A DNA stretch of 45,315 nucleotides from Nocardioidaceae bacterium UBA4001 (GTDB taxonomy: Bacteria > Actinomycetota > Actinomycetes > Propionibacteriales > Nocardioidaceae), in NCBI GenBank assembly GCA_002384855.1, contig DGBP01000081.1, forward strand, positions 23,985-69,299, written 5' to 3'. Within the stretch, counting starts at the first letter, position 1. Each line of letters opens with the position of its first letter. A program made the position numbers and the translations under genes. Under the pieces are notes generated by a model, which ran no database searches, was not told the origin of the DNA, and saw only the letters and a program-made list of their open reading frames with translations. Of the stretch, positions 7,593 through 15,193 are shown in pieces.

Positions 7593-9623
7593 GTGATCAG
7601 CGCGCTCGGCCCCGTCTTCCTCGCCGCCGGCTTCGGCGCGAGCCTGGTGGGCACCGGTCTGTGGGCGGCGTCGTCGCGCCGTCCGCACCTGGCCGCGCCG
7701 GCACGCCTGCTCACCTGGGCAGCCTTCGTCGCCGCCGTGGCGGTCGTGGCGGCCATGGAGTGGGCGCTGGTCACCAACGACTTCAGCGTCCGGTACGTCG
7801 CCGAGAACAGCGCCCGCGAGGTGCCGTTGTACTACCGCGTGATCAGCCTCTGGGCGGCCCTCGAGGGCTCGCTGCTCCTGTGGCTGCTCGTGCTCGCCGT
7901 CTTCGCCGTGCTGATGATGCGCCGGGTCCCGCCCCGGGTCCGCGACCTGCACCCGGCCGCGATGGCCACGCTGATGTCGGTGGCGGTCTTCTTCTTCGGC
8001 CTTGCCCTCGCCGCCGACGACGCGTTCGCCCGGATGTCGCCGGTTCCCGAGAACGGGCCGGGCCCGAACCCCCTGCTGCAGGATCACCCGCTCATGGGCG
8101 CCCACCCGCCGCTTCTCTACGTCGGGTACGTCGGCCTCACCATCCCCTTCGCCTACGCGGTCGCGGCCCTCGTCACGGGCAAGACCGGGCGGGAGTGGCT
8201 CGCCGCCACCCGTGTGTGGCTGCTCGTCGCCTGGACCTCGCTGACTGCGGGCATCGTGCTCGGCTCCTGGTGGTCCTACGAGGTGCTCGGCTGGGGCGGT
8301 TACTGGGCCTGGGACCCGGTCGAGAACGCCTCGATCCTGCCCTGGTTCACCGCGACCGCGCTGATCCACTCGGTGATGGTCCAGCAGCGGCGCTCGATCC
8401 TGCGTGCCTGGAACCTCTCCCTGGCCGCCTCGACGTTCGTGCTCGTGCTCATCGGCACCTTCATCACCCGCAGCGGGATCATCGCGAGCGTCCACGCCTT
8501 CACCCAGTCGCCCCTCGGCCCGGTGCTGCTCGGCTACATCGCGTTCGTGGTGCTGGCCGTCACGGCGCTCTTCGTGTGGCGCGGGGGCAGGCTCGGTGCG
8601 GTCGACCGGATCGAGAGCACCGTCTCCCGCGAGGCTGCGTTCCTGGTCAACAACGTGCTGTTCGTCGCCCTGGCGGTCACGGTCCTCTTCGGCACGACCT
8701 TCCCGCTGCTCGTCGAGGCTCTCAGCGGTGACCGGGTGAGCGTGGGGGCGCCGTACTTCAACCGGATGGTGGTCCCGCTCGCGCTCGTCCTGGTGCTGCT
8801 CATGGGGGTGGGCCCGATGCTGCCGTGGGGTGGCCGGGATGCCGAGACGGCCGCCGCCTTCCGCAGGCTGCGACTGCCGCTGGTGATCGGTCTCGGTGTG
8901 GTCGCCGGACTCGGCCTCGCGGGGCTCCCGCACCCCCTGACGCTGCTGACCTTCGGGGTCGCCGCCTTCGCGCTGTCGGCCGTCGTGACCGAGCTGGCCC
9001 GCGGGGTCCGCGCGGCGAGGCGGGACGGCACCGGGTGGTTCGGCGCCTCGGGACACGCGGTCTCGGCGAACCGGCGCCGGTACGGCGGGCTCCTCACCCA
9101 CGCGGGCATCGTCATCGTCGCGGCCGCGATCGCCGGCTCGTCGTCGTACGCCGTGTCGGAGGAGCGCACCCTCGCCGTCGGCGAGAGCATCGAGGTCGGC
9201 GGGTACACCGCGACGCTCGCCGGCGTGGACCGTGAGCGCACCCCGCGCTTCATGCAGGTCTCGGCGCGCACCGACCTCGCCCGCGACGACTCCGCCCTCG
9301 GCACCTGGGAGCCGATGCTGCGCTTCTACCCCACGATGAGCGAGGCGATCGGCCGCCCGTCGGTCCGGACCGGGCTCACCGAGGACGCGTACCTCACCGT
9401 CTCCGCGGTCTCGGCGGACGCCTCGAGCGCCACGGTGCGGCTCACGGTCACCCCGATGATGCTCTGGCTGTGGATCGGCGGGGGCGTCATGGTCGGCGGA
9501 GCGGTGCTCGCCATGTGGCCGGTGCGCCGCCGGCGCACCGGCCGACCCGAGCCCGTCGTCGAGCCGGCCGAGTACCCCGGCGTGGACCGTCCGGACCCGG
9601 CCCTGGCGGGTGAGGTCCGGTGA
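7593..9623 (+). CDS. ccmF: CcmF, haem lyase of cytochrome c maturation System I
   Basis: The GTG at 7593 gives 676 residues; GGGAGGG nine bases upstream excludes the earlier in-frame TTG at 7575. It is a polytopic membrane protein with the tryptophan-rich haem-handling motif WGGYWAWDPVENAS at about residues 237-250, and conserved histidine-bearing segments such as DHPLMGAHPPLLYVG (about 165) and ITRSGIIASVHAFTQSPLGP (about 292). CcmF joins haem delivered by CcmE to the CXXCH cysteines of apocytochromes on the outer face of the membrane. It opens a 16-gene run and its stop overlaps the next start (GTGA). Most actinobacteria use System II (ResB/CcsA), so a System I CcmF here is notable. Confidence 0.95.
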   Translation: MISALGPVFLAAGFGASLVGTGLWAASSRRPHLAAPARLLTWAAFVAAVAVVAAMEWALVTNDFSVRYVAENSAREVPLYYRVISLWAALEGSLLLWLLVLAVFAVLMMRRVPPRVRDLHPAAMATLMSVAVFFFGLALAADDAFARMSPVPENGPGPNPLLQDHPLMGAHPPLLYVGYVGLTIPFAYAVAALVTGKTGREWLAATRVWLLVAWTSLTAGIVLGSWWSYEVLGWGGYWAWDPVENASILPWFTATALIHSVMVQQRRSILRAWNLSLAASTFVLVLIGTFITRSGIIASVHAFTQSPLGPVLLGYIAFVVLAVTALFVWRGGRLGAVDRIESTVSREAAFLVNNVLFVALAVTVLFGTTFPLLVEALSGDRVSVGAPYFNRMVVPLALVLVLLMGVGPMLPWGGRDAETAAAFRRLRLPLVIGLGVVAGLGLAGLPHPLTLLTFGVAAFALSAVVTELARGVRAARRDGTGWFGASGHAVSANRRRYGGLLTHAGIVIVAAAIAGSSSYAVSEERTLAVGESIEVGGYTATLAGVDRERTPRFMQVSARTDLARDDSALGTWEPMLRFYPTMSEAIGRPSVRTGLTEDAYLTVSAVSADASSATVRLTVTPMMLWLWIGGGVMVGGAVLAMWPVRRRRTGRPEPVVEPAEYPGVDRPDPALAGEVR

Positions 9624-10150
9624 GGCGCTGGGTCGTGCTCGCGGCTGCCCTCCTCGGCGTCGCCGCCGTCGTCTCGGTCTTCTCCAGCGGCTTCGGCCGC
9701 GACCCGTCGGTCGTCCCGTCGAACTTCGTCTCCGAGCCCGCTCCCGGCCTCGCCGGGCCGACCCTCGACGGTGGCACCTACGACCTCGCCGAGGACCCCG
9801 CCAAGGTGGTCCTGGTCAACGTCTGGGCCTCCTGGTGCGGACCGTGCAAGGCGGAGTACCCCGTCCTCGCCGCGGCAGCCGAGGGGCTGGCGTCCCGCGG
9901 GCTGTCCGTCGTGGGCATCAACACCCAGGACAAGCCCGAGAACGCACAGGCCTTCCTGCGCGAGATGGGCGGCGAGGTGTACCCCAGCGTCGTGGACGTC
10001 GAGGGCCGTCACGCCGTCGACTGGGGCACCTTCGGCATCCCCGAGACCTTCGTCATCGACGAGACCGGCACCGTGCGTGCCCGCCAGGTCGGGGAGGTGA
10101 CCTCCTCGTGGATCGACCAGCACGTCGTACCGCTTCTCGACGAGTCCTGA
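9620..10150 (+). CDS. ccmG: CcmG/DsbE-type membrane-anchored thioredoxin
   Basis: A 176-residue protein with an N-terminal membrane anchor (about residues 4-22) and a thioredoxin domain carrying NVWASWCGPCKAEYP, so the active cysteines are Cys73 and Cys76. The later GIPETFVID contains the cis-proline region typical of CcmG/ResA. CcmG keeps the apocytochrome CXXCH cysteines reduced for haem ligation. Its GTG start overlaps the ccmF stop by 4 bp, and ccmH begins 43 bp before its end. Confidence 0.95.
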   Translation: MRRWVVLAAALLGVAAVVSVFSSGFGRDPSVVPSNFVSEPAPGLAGPTLDGGTYDLAEDPAKVVLVNVWASWCGPCKAEYPVLAAAAEGLASRGLSVVGINTQDKPENAQAFLREMGGEVYPSVVDVEGRHAVDWGTFGIPETFVIDETGTVRARQVGEVTSSWIDQHVVPLLDES

Positions 10151-11097
10151 CCGCCGCCGCGGTCGTCGGCGTCCTCGTCGCCCTCGCCGTCGCCGGTCTG
10201 GTGCGCTCCGCGGGCACCGACGGCCCCGTGACCGACGGCGAGCGAGCCCAGGCCGTCGCCGCGTCGCTGCGCTGCCCCACCTGTCAGGGCCTGTCGGTCG
10301 CCGACTCCGGCTCGCCGCTGGCCAAGAGCATGCGCGACATCATCGACGAGCAGGTCGCGGCAGGGAAGAGCAGCGAGGAGATCAAGGGCTACTTCGTCGA
10401 CCGGTACGGCGACTGGGTTCTCCTGGCTCCCCGGGCCGAGGGCGGCGGCTGGGTCGTCTGGGCGGTCCCCGGAGCGGCCGTGCTGGTCGGGCTGCTCGTC
10501 GTCTCGTCACTGGTGCGACGCAGGCCGGACCCGGACACGGGGGCCGCCGACGAGCTCGAGGCGACCGGGCCCGGTGCCACGCAGGCACCCGGTCGTGGCT
10601 CTCAGACCCTGCGCTGGGTGGCGGTCGGCGGTGTCCTGGCAGCCTCGCTCGGCGTGCTCATCGCCACCAACCTCGACGTCCGGGGGGAGGGTGAGCTCGC
10701 GACCGGAAACGTCACGCCCCTCGGGGCGAGCACCGCCCAGCAGCAGACGCCGCCGGAGGACGCCGGACAGACCCAGGATCAGGACGCCGAGTCCGCGATC
10801 GCCGCGATGGAGGAGCTGCAGGCGGCGGTCGAGGCGAACCCCGACGACGTGGCGACCAGGCTGGCACTGGCATCCGCGGCCTTCCAGGGCGGGCGCCTCG
10901 ACGTCACGCGCACCCAGGCCGAGGCGGCCCTCGACCGGGAGCCGCGCAACGTCGACGCGCTCATGCTCCGCGGGTTGGCCGCCGAGTCGAAGAAGGACAC
11001 CGAGGCGACCTCGGCGCTGCGCTCCTTCCTCCGGCTGGCTCCCGAGGACCACCCCGCGGTGCCCCTCGTGCGCGGGCTGCTGGGGGAGGGCTCATGA
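10108..11097 (+). CDS. ccmH: CcmH with fused TPR (CcmI-like) domain
   Basis: No ATG or GTG suits the start in the space after ccmG. The GTG at 10108, preceded by GGGGAGG at 10091-10097, gives MDRPARRTASRRVLTAAAV, a proper signal anchor, and 329 residues; it lies inside ccmG. The CcmH motif LRCPTCQGLS places the redox cysteines at 56 and 59. A second membrane helix (about residues 113-131) and a third (about 167-186) follow. Residues about 230-325 form TPR-like helices (EANPDDVATRLALASAAFQGG). CcmH reduces apocytochrome c, while the TPR part (CcmI in proteobacteria) holds the apoprotein. The fusion resembles the long proteobacterial CcmH. Confidence 0.93.
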   Translation: MDRPARRTASRRVLTAAAVVGVLVALAVAGLVRSAGTDGPVTDGERAQAVAASLRCPTCQGLSVADSGSPLAKSMRDIIDEQVAAGKSSEEIKGYFVDRYGDWVLLAPRAEGGGWVVWAVPGAAVLVGLLVVSSLVRRRPDPDTGAADELEATGPGATQAPGRGSQTLRWVAVGGVLAASLGVLIATNLDVRGEGELATGNVTPLGASTAQQQTPPEDAGQTQDQDAESAIAAMEELQAAVEANPDDVATRLALASAAFQGGRLDVTRTQAEAALDREPRNVDALMLRGLAAESKKDTEATSALRSFLRLAPEDHPAVPLVRGLLGEGS

Positions 11098-11519
11098 CCC
11101 GCAGGCTCTCCGTCGCCGCCGGCGCTGCCGCGATGGCCCTCACCCTCGGCGCATGCGCCCAGCCGGCCTCGCCCGCAGCTGCCGCCGGCCCGCCGGCGTC
11201 GGAGGCGCGGATCGGGCTCGTTGAGTGGGGCTTCACCTCCTCGGCGTCGGCACTGGTCGCGGGCCCCGTCGAGCTGGAGGTCACCAACGCGGGGTCCACG
11301 CCGCACGACATGCAGGTGATCGTCGGCGACGAGGTGGTCGCGGCCACGCAGGTACTGCGGCCCGGCGAGACCCAGACGCTTCGGGCGGACCTGACCGGCG
11401 CCCGAGAGGCGTCGATCCTGCTCTGCACGCTGCCGGGACACGAGTCACAAGGCATGGTCGACGAGATCGAGGTGGTCGAGGGTTCGGCCACCGCAGGAAC
11501 GGGAAGGCACTCGGGATGA
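11094..11519 (+). CDS. Cupredoxin-like lipoprotein (type 1 copper protein)
   Basis: This 141-residue protein has a lipoprotein signal ending LTLGAC, so Cys21 would be lipidated and the protein held on the outer face of the membrane. The mature part is a single cupredoxin domain. Type 1 copper ligands are visible: His in STPHDMQ, and Cys, His and Met in CTLPGHESQGM. It lies in the operon by ATGA overlap on both sides, just before the oxidase genes. Such a protein could shuttle electrons to the cbb3-type oxidase in parallel with cytochrome c, or hold copper for the CuB site. The electron-carrier role fits the complete ligand set best, but this is inference. Confidence 0.85.
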   Translation: MTRRLSVAAGAAAMALTLGACAQPASPAAAAGPPASEARIGLVEWGFTSSASALVAGPVELEVTNAGSTPHDMQVIVGDEVVAATQVLRPGETQTLRADLTGAREASILLCTLPGHESQGMVDEIEVVEGSATAGTGRHSG

Positions 11520-11686
11520 CGACAGATCCAGGGACGACACGACGGGGGTCCTCGGTCCCACGGGAGAGGGCCGAGGCGAGCGAGGACCAGTACTCCTGGC
11601 CGCCCTCGGCGACGACGGTATGGCTGTTCATCGTCCTGGCCTTCATGCTCGGCGGCCCGGCGACCTGGTGGGCGGTCACCCGGTGA
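11516..11686 (+). CDS. Small single-helix membrane protein in the oxidase operon
   Basis: A 56-residue protein: about 30 polar residues, then one hydrophobic helix (TTVWLFIVLAFMLGGPATWWAV). Its start overlaps the cupredoxin stop (ATGA) and its stop overlaps the ccoN start (GTGA), so it is almost certainly translated. I do not recognise the family. Its size, topology and position immediately before CcoN suggest an accessory or stabilising subunit of the oxidase. Confidence 0.8.
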   Translation: MTTDPGTTRRGSSVPRERAEASEDQYSWPPSATTVWLFIVLAFMLGGPATWWAVTR

Positions 11687-13164
11687 CCGCCTCTCCTCGC
11701 GAGCTCGACGAGACCGCTGACAAGCGCGTCTCCGCGCACGAGCCGGTCACCGGCATCGACCTGCCGCCGCAGGCCTCGGAGCAGGCGCCGATCTACAAGG
11801 ACCTGGTGCGTGCCCACGCGGTGACCGGCCTGGTCGGACTGCTCGTCGCAGCCACCTTCGGCCTCATCGTGGCGACGAAGTTCAGCGCCCCGGAGTTCAT
11901 GGGCGACACAGCAGTGGGCAGCTGGGGTCGGATGCGCTTCGCGCACGTCCAGGGCATCCTCTACGCCTGGCTGATGAACGGCTTCGTCGCCTTCGCCTAC
12001 TACGGCGTGCCGACCCTGTCGGGTCGGCCCGTGCTGAGCCGCCGGCTCGGTTGGGTGATCTTCTACGTCTGGAACATCGGCATCGTGCTGCTGGGCTGGA
12101 CCTTCGTCCTCCTCGGCTACAGCCAGTCGGTGGAGTGGGGCGAGTTCCCGATCCTCGTCGACATCGTGACGGTGTTCGCCTTCCTCGCCCTCGGCGCACA
12201 GTTCCTGACGCCGTACCTCCGCAAGCCGCGCGGACGCCTCTACGTCTCCAGCTGGTACACCACCCTGGCGCTGACCTTCAGCCCGGCGGCGTTCGTCATC
12301 GGGCAGTTCTTCCCCGAGTACCTCACCCCGGGCGCGATGGGGGCGGTGATCTCCGGCCTGTGGATCCACGACGCCGTGGGCCTGCTGGTGACCCCGCTGA
12401 CCCTGGCCATCGCCTACTACGTGATCCCGGCGACGACCGGCCGGCCGATCTTCAGCCACTTCATGTCGATGGTCGGGTTCTGGAGCCTGGTCTTCTTCTA
12501 CCCGCTCAACGGCATCCACCACTACGTGTACTCACCGATCCCGATGGGCGCGCAGAAGGTCGCCATCATGGCCTCGGTCTTCATGGGCATCGGCGTGGTC
12601 ATCGTGGTCACGAACCTGCTGGCGAGCCTCCGCGGCAACGGCTACCTGACCTTCTGGGACATCCCGCTGCGGTTCGTGTGGACCGGCATCATCTTCTACC
12701 TGCTGGTCTCGCTGCAGGGTGCCTTCCAGGCCTCCATGCGGGTCCAGGAGCAGATCCACTTCAGCGACTGGGTCATCGCCCACTCGCACCTGGCGATGGC
12801 GGGCTTCGCGAGCTTCATCATCATCGGCGGCATCCTCCACGCCTGGCCCAAGGTGAGCGACCGCACGGTGAACCGCAGGGTCGCCAACATCGCCTACTGG
12901 GTCGCCACCATCGGCCTGTCGACCATGGTCGTCTACCTGACGATCGTCGGTCTCCAGCAGGCGGACGCGTGGATGAGCGGGGCGCCGTGGATCGAGAGCG
13001 TCGTGGTCTCGAAGACCGGCTGGTTGGTTCGGTCCCTCAGCGGCACGGCGCTGTTCGTGTCCTTCGTGCTGCTGATCGTCGCGCTCTACAAGGCGCCGAG
13101 CGCCCGGCAGCGCGCGACCCTCGACGACCGTGAAGACCGTGTGGCTGCAGGAGTGAGCCGATGA
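11683..13164 (+). CDS. ccoN: cbb3-type cytochrome c oxidase subunit I (CcoN)
   Basis: A 493-residue polytopic haem-copper oxidase catalytic subunit. Histidine ligands can be placed: His88 (FAHVQG, low-spin haem), His229 (WIHDAVG, CuB), His279/His280 (GIHHYVYSP, CuB) and His367/His369 (HSHLAMAG, haems). The cbb3-specific cross-linked tyrosine fits the AYYVIP segment after His229, rather than the helix-6 position of A-type oxidases. The following gene is a clear CcoO. Such enzymes reduce O2 at low oxygen using cytochrome c electrons. The N-terminal tail of about 35 residues is soluble. It overlaps ccoO by 4 bp. The cbb3 assembly genes ccoG, ccoH, ccoI and ccoS are not seen in the window. Confidence 0.93.
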   Translation: MTASPRELDETADKRVSAHEPVTGIDLPPQASEQAPIYKDLVRAHAVTGLVGLLVAATFGLIVATKFSAPEFMGDTAVGSWGRMRFAHVQGILYAWLMNGFVAFAYYGVPTLSGRPVLSRRLGWVIFYVWNIGIVLLGWTFVLLGYSQSVEWGEFPILVDIVTVFAFLALGAQFLTPYLRKPRGRLYVSSWYTTLALTFSPAAFVIGQFFPEYLTPGAMGAVISGLWIHDAVGLLVTPLTLAIAYYVIPATTGRPIFSHFMSMVGFWSLVFFYPLNGIHHYVYSPIPMGAQKVAIMASVFMGIGVVIVVTNLLASLRGNGYLTFWDIPLRFVWTGIIFYLLVSLQGAFQASMRVQEQIHFSDWVIAHSHLAMAGFASFIIIGGILHAWPKVSDRTVNRRVANIAYWVATIGLSTMVVYLTIVGLQQADAWMSGAPWIESVVVSKTGWLVRSLSGTALFVSFVLLIVALYKAPSARQRATLDDREDRVAAGVSR

Positions 13165-13844
13165 GCGACGAGTACGACGACACCGCCCCGCTCGCCCCGG
13201 AGGCCGCGGACAAGGCGGTCGACCCGGTGAGCGACCACGAGCCGGCCTGGGTCCGTTTCCTCGAGCGCGGCGAGACCATCATGCTGCTCGGGGGCATCGG
13301 CTCCCTGGTGTTCTCCTTCCTGGCCCTCGGCGTGCTCCCTCTGATCGAGCTGCGCGACGAGGTCACCCGGAGCACGCCCGAGCAGTTCACCGCGATGACG
13401 GCGAAGGAGGAGCAGGGCTTCACCGTCTACAAGCGTGAGGGCTGCGCCTACTGCCACACCACGTTCGTGCGGGACACCCCGTCGGACGTGCGGCGCTGGG
13501 GACCGCCCGCCGAGGCCTGGGAGTACCAGGACCAGTACCCCCAGCAGTGGGGCACGCGCCGGATCGGGCCCGACCTGTCGCGCGAGTCGGGGCTGCGCTC
13601 CGACGGCTGGCAGTACGCCCACCTCTACAACCCGCGCAGCACGGTTCCGCAGTCGGTCATGCCGGGCTACCCGTGGCTGTTCTCGGAGGCCCCGGACGGC
13701 ACGGTGGTCCCGAACGAGGACGCCGAGGCGCTCGTGACGTACCTGAACTACCTGGGTCGCGACATCAAGGTGTCCGGCCCCCAGACCGAGCGCGGCAAGA
13801 ACGCCATGAACGGCGACGCCGGCTCCGGGCACGGAGGGATGTGA
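13161..13844 (+). CDS. ccoO: cbb3-type oxidase monohaem cytochrome c subunit (CcoO)
   Basis: A 227-residue protein with a soluble N-terminus, one membrane helix (about residues 43-62: MLLGGIGSLVFSFLALGVLP) and a cytochrome c domain. Haem attachment is at CAYCH (Cys95, Cys98, His99). Downstream, RRIGPDLSRE and SVMPGYPWLF are hallmarks of CcoO, with the Met in the latter the likely axial ligand. It carries electrons to CcoN. It is followed after 4 bp by a small membrane protein, the order expected for ccoNO-ccoQ. Maturation would depend on the Ccm proteins encoded in the same operon. Confidence 0.93.
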   Translation: MSDEYDDTAPLAPEAADKAVDPVSDHEPAWVRFLERGETIMLLGGIGSLVFSFLALGVLPLIELRDEVTRSTPEQFTAMTAKEEQGFTVYKREGCAYCHTTFVRDTPSDVRRWGPPAEAWEYQDQYPQQWGTRRIGPDLSRESGLRSDGWQYAHLYNPRSTVPQSVMPGYPWLFSEAPDGTVVPNEDAEALVTYLNYLGRDIKVSGPQTERGKNAMNGDAGSGHGGM

Positions 13845-13848
13845 GCAG

Positions 13849-14034
13849 ATGGGTGACTTGGTTCTGACCATCCTGTTCTGGGTAGGTGTCCTCATGCTCG
13901 GCGCCTTCATCGTGGCCGGTCTCGCCAGCCCCAGAGTCCGGTCCATGCTCCAGCGTCCGGCCGAGGACATGGTGCGGCGGGACCGCGAGCAGTGGAAGAA
14001 GCAGAAGAACGAGGACGAGGGAGACCAGCGATGA
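13849..14034 (+). CDS. Small membrane protein in the CcoQ position
   Basis: A 61-residue protein: one N-terminal hydrophobic helix (LVLTILFWVGVLMLGAFIVAG) and a highly charged C-terminal tail rich in Arg, Lys and Glu. It sits directly after ccoO, where ccoQ is normally found, and its stop overlaps the next start (ATGA). CcoQ proteins are similar in size and topology and stabilise cbb3 oxidase. Sequence likeness is too weak to prove homology, so the assignment rests on position. Confidence 0.78.
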   Translation: MGDLVLTILFWVGVLMLGAFIVAGLASPRVRSMLQRPAEDMVRRDREQWKKQKNEDEGDQR

Positions 14035-15188
14035 GGACGACCATTCTCACCGGCGTGCTGGCGGTCGTCCTCGCGGCGGCCGCTGCGGTCGGCATGTTCT
14101 ACCTGCTCGACAACAGCCAGAACGACGCGATCAGCGCGCACGACGTCAGCACGTCCGGGGAAGCCGGCCAGGCGCCGGCGCCGGCCGCGTTCGACCAGGC
14201 GTGGGCGCCGGAGCCGGAGGCCTACGAAGGGCTCGAGAAGCGCGGCGGTGAGGTGTACGCCGCCAACTGCTTCGTCTGCCACGGCGGTCTCGGCAACGGG
14301 GAAGGCCCGTGGGCGCCGACGCTCTCGACACCCGCTCGCGACTTCACCGACACGTCCTGGATGCAGAGCCAGTCCGACGGGGTCTTCTTCACCTCGATCC
14401 TGCGCGGCGTTCCGGGCACCCCGATGCCCTCCTTCGCCGGGCGGCTGTCGGAGGCCGACATCTGGGCCGTGACCGCCTACATCCGAGGGTTCTCGCCCAA
14501 GGTCGAGCTCGACCGGCCCACGGCCGACGACCTCCTGGTCAGCCAGGGCAAGGATGTCTTCGCGGAGCAGTGCGCCGGCTGCCACGGCGAGTTCGGGGCC
14601 GGAGACGGCGACGCGGCGAAGTCTTTCAACACCCCGCCGCGCACGCTGTCCGACGCCGACTGGCTCTCGGGGCGCAGCGACCAGCAGCTGCACAGCACGA
14701 TCGTCAAGGGCGTCCCGGGCACCTCGATGCCGGCGTTCTACGACGAGCTGAACAACCGCGAGATCGACGCCGTCGTCTCCTACCTGCGTCAGCTGGCCGA
14801 CGTGCAGCATCGGGCCAACCCGCTCAGCGGCTGGGCGCAGGACAGCTACCGCGCCTACTGCGCCTCCTGCCACGGTGTGGAGGGCGACGGCCAGGGCGTG
14901 GCGGCCGGGCGCATCGAGCCCAGCCCGCGGTCGTTCCGCAACCCGACCTGGATGGCGGGGCAGACCGACGAGAAGCTCGCCGAGGCCGTGCGCACCGGCC
15001 GGCCCGGCACCGCGATGCCGCCGTTCGGGGCGCTCCTCAGCGACGCCGAGATCGACCGGCTCGTCGAGTACATCCGCGCGTTCTCCAGCCCGGAGGCCAT
15101 TCCGGGCGCCGACTCCGCATACCGATACGACCCGACGACGGTGACCGGAGCGCCGTCGAACGAGCCAGTTCGACCTTCCAAGGGGTGA
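14031..15188 (+). CDS. Membrane-anchored triheme cytochrome c
   Basis: A 385-residue protein with an N-terminal membrane anchor (about residues 4-26) and three consecutive cytochrome c domains. Haem sites are CFVCH (from Cys80), CAGCH (from Cys181) and CASCH (from Cys277). Each domain has a matching Met region (GTPMPSFAG, GTSMPAFYD, GTAMPPFGA). The three domains are alike and probably arose by duplication. It stands where the diheme CcoP subunit would be expected, and no other CcoP is present. It may therefore be the electron-entry subunit of the oxidase, or a wire between the molybdoenzyme pair and the oxidase. Confidence 0.92.
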   Translation: MRTTILTGVLAVVLAAAAAVGMFYLLDNSQNDAISAHDVSTSGEAGQAPAPAAFDQAWAPEPEAYEGLEKRGGEVYAANCFVCHGGLGNGEGPWAPTLSTPARDFTDTSWMQSQSDGVFFTSILRGVPGTPMPSFAGRLSEADIWAVTAYIRGFSPKVELDRPTADDLLVSQGKDVFAEQCAGCHGEFGAGDGDAAKSFNTPPRTLSDADWLSGRSDQQLHSTIVKGVPGTSMPAFYDELNNREIDAVVSYLRQLADVQHRANPLSGWAQDSYRAYCASCHGVEGDGQGVAAGRIEPSPRSFRNPTWMAGQTDEKLAEAVRTGRPGTAMPPFGALLSDAEIDRLVEYIRAFSSPEAIPGADSAYRYDPTTVTGAPSNEPVRPSKG

Positions 15189-15193
15189 TCAGA

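Noticed and set aside
7515..9101. Minus-strand open frame opposite ccmF
   Set aside because: No domain, Arg/Glu/Gly-rich shadow composition; ccmF is certain.
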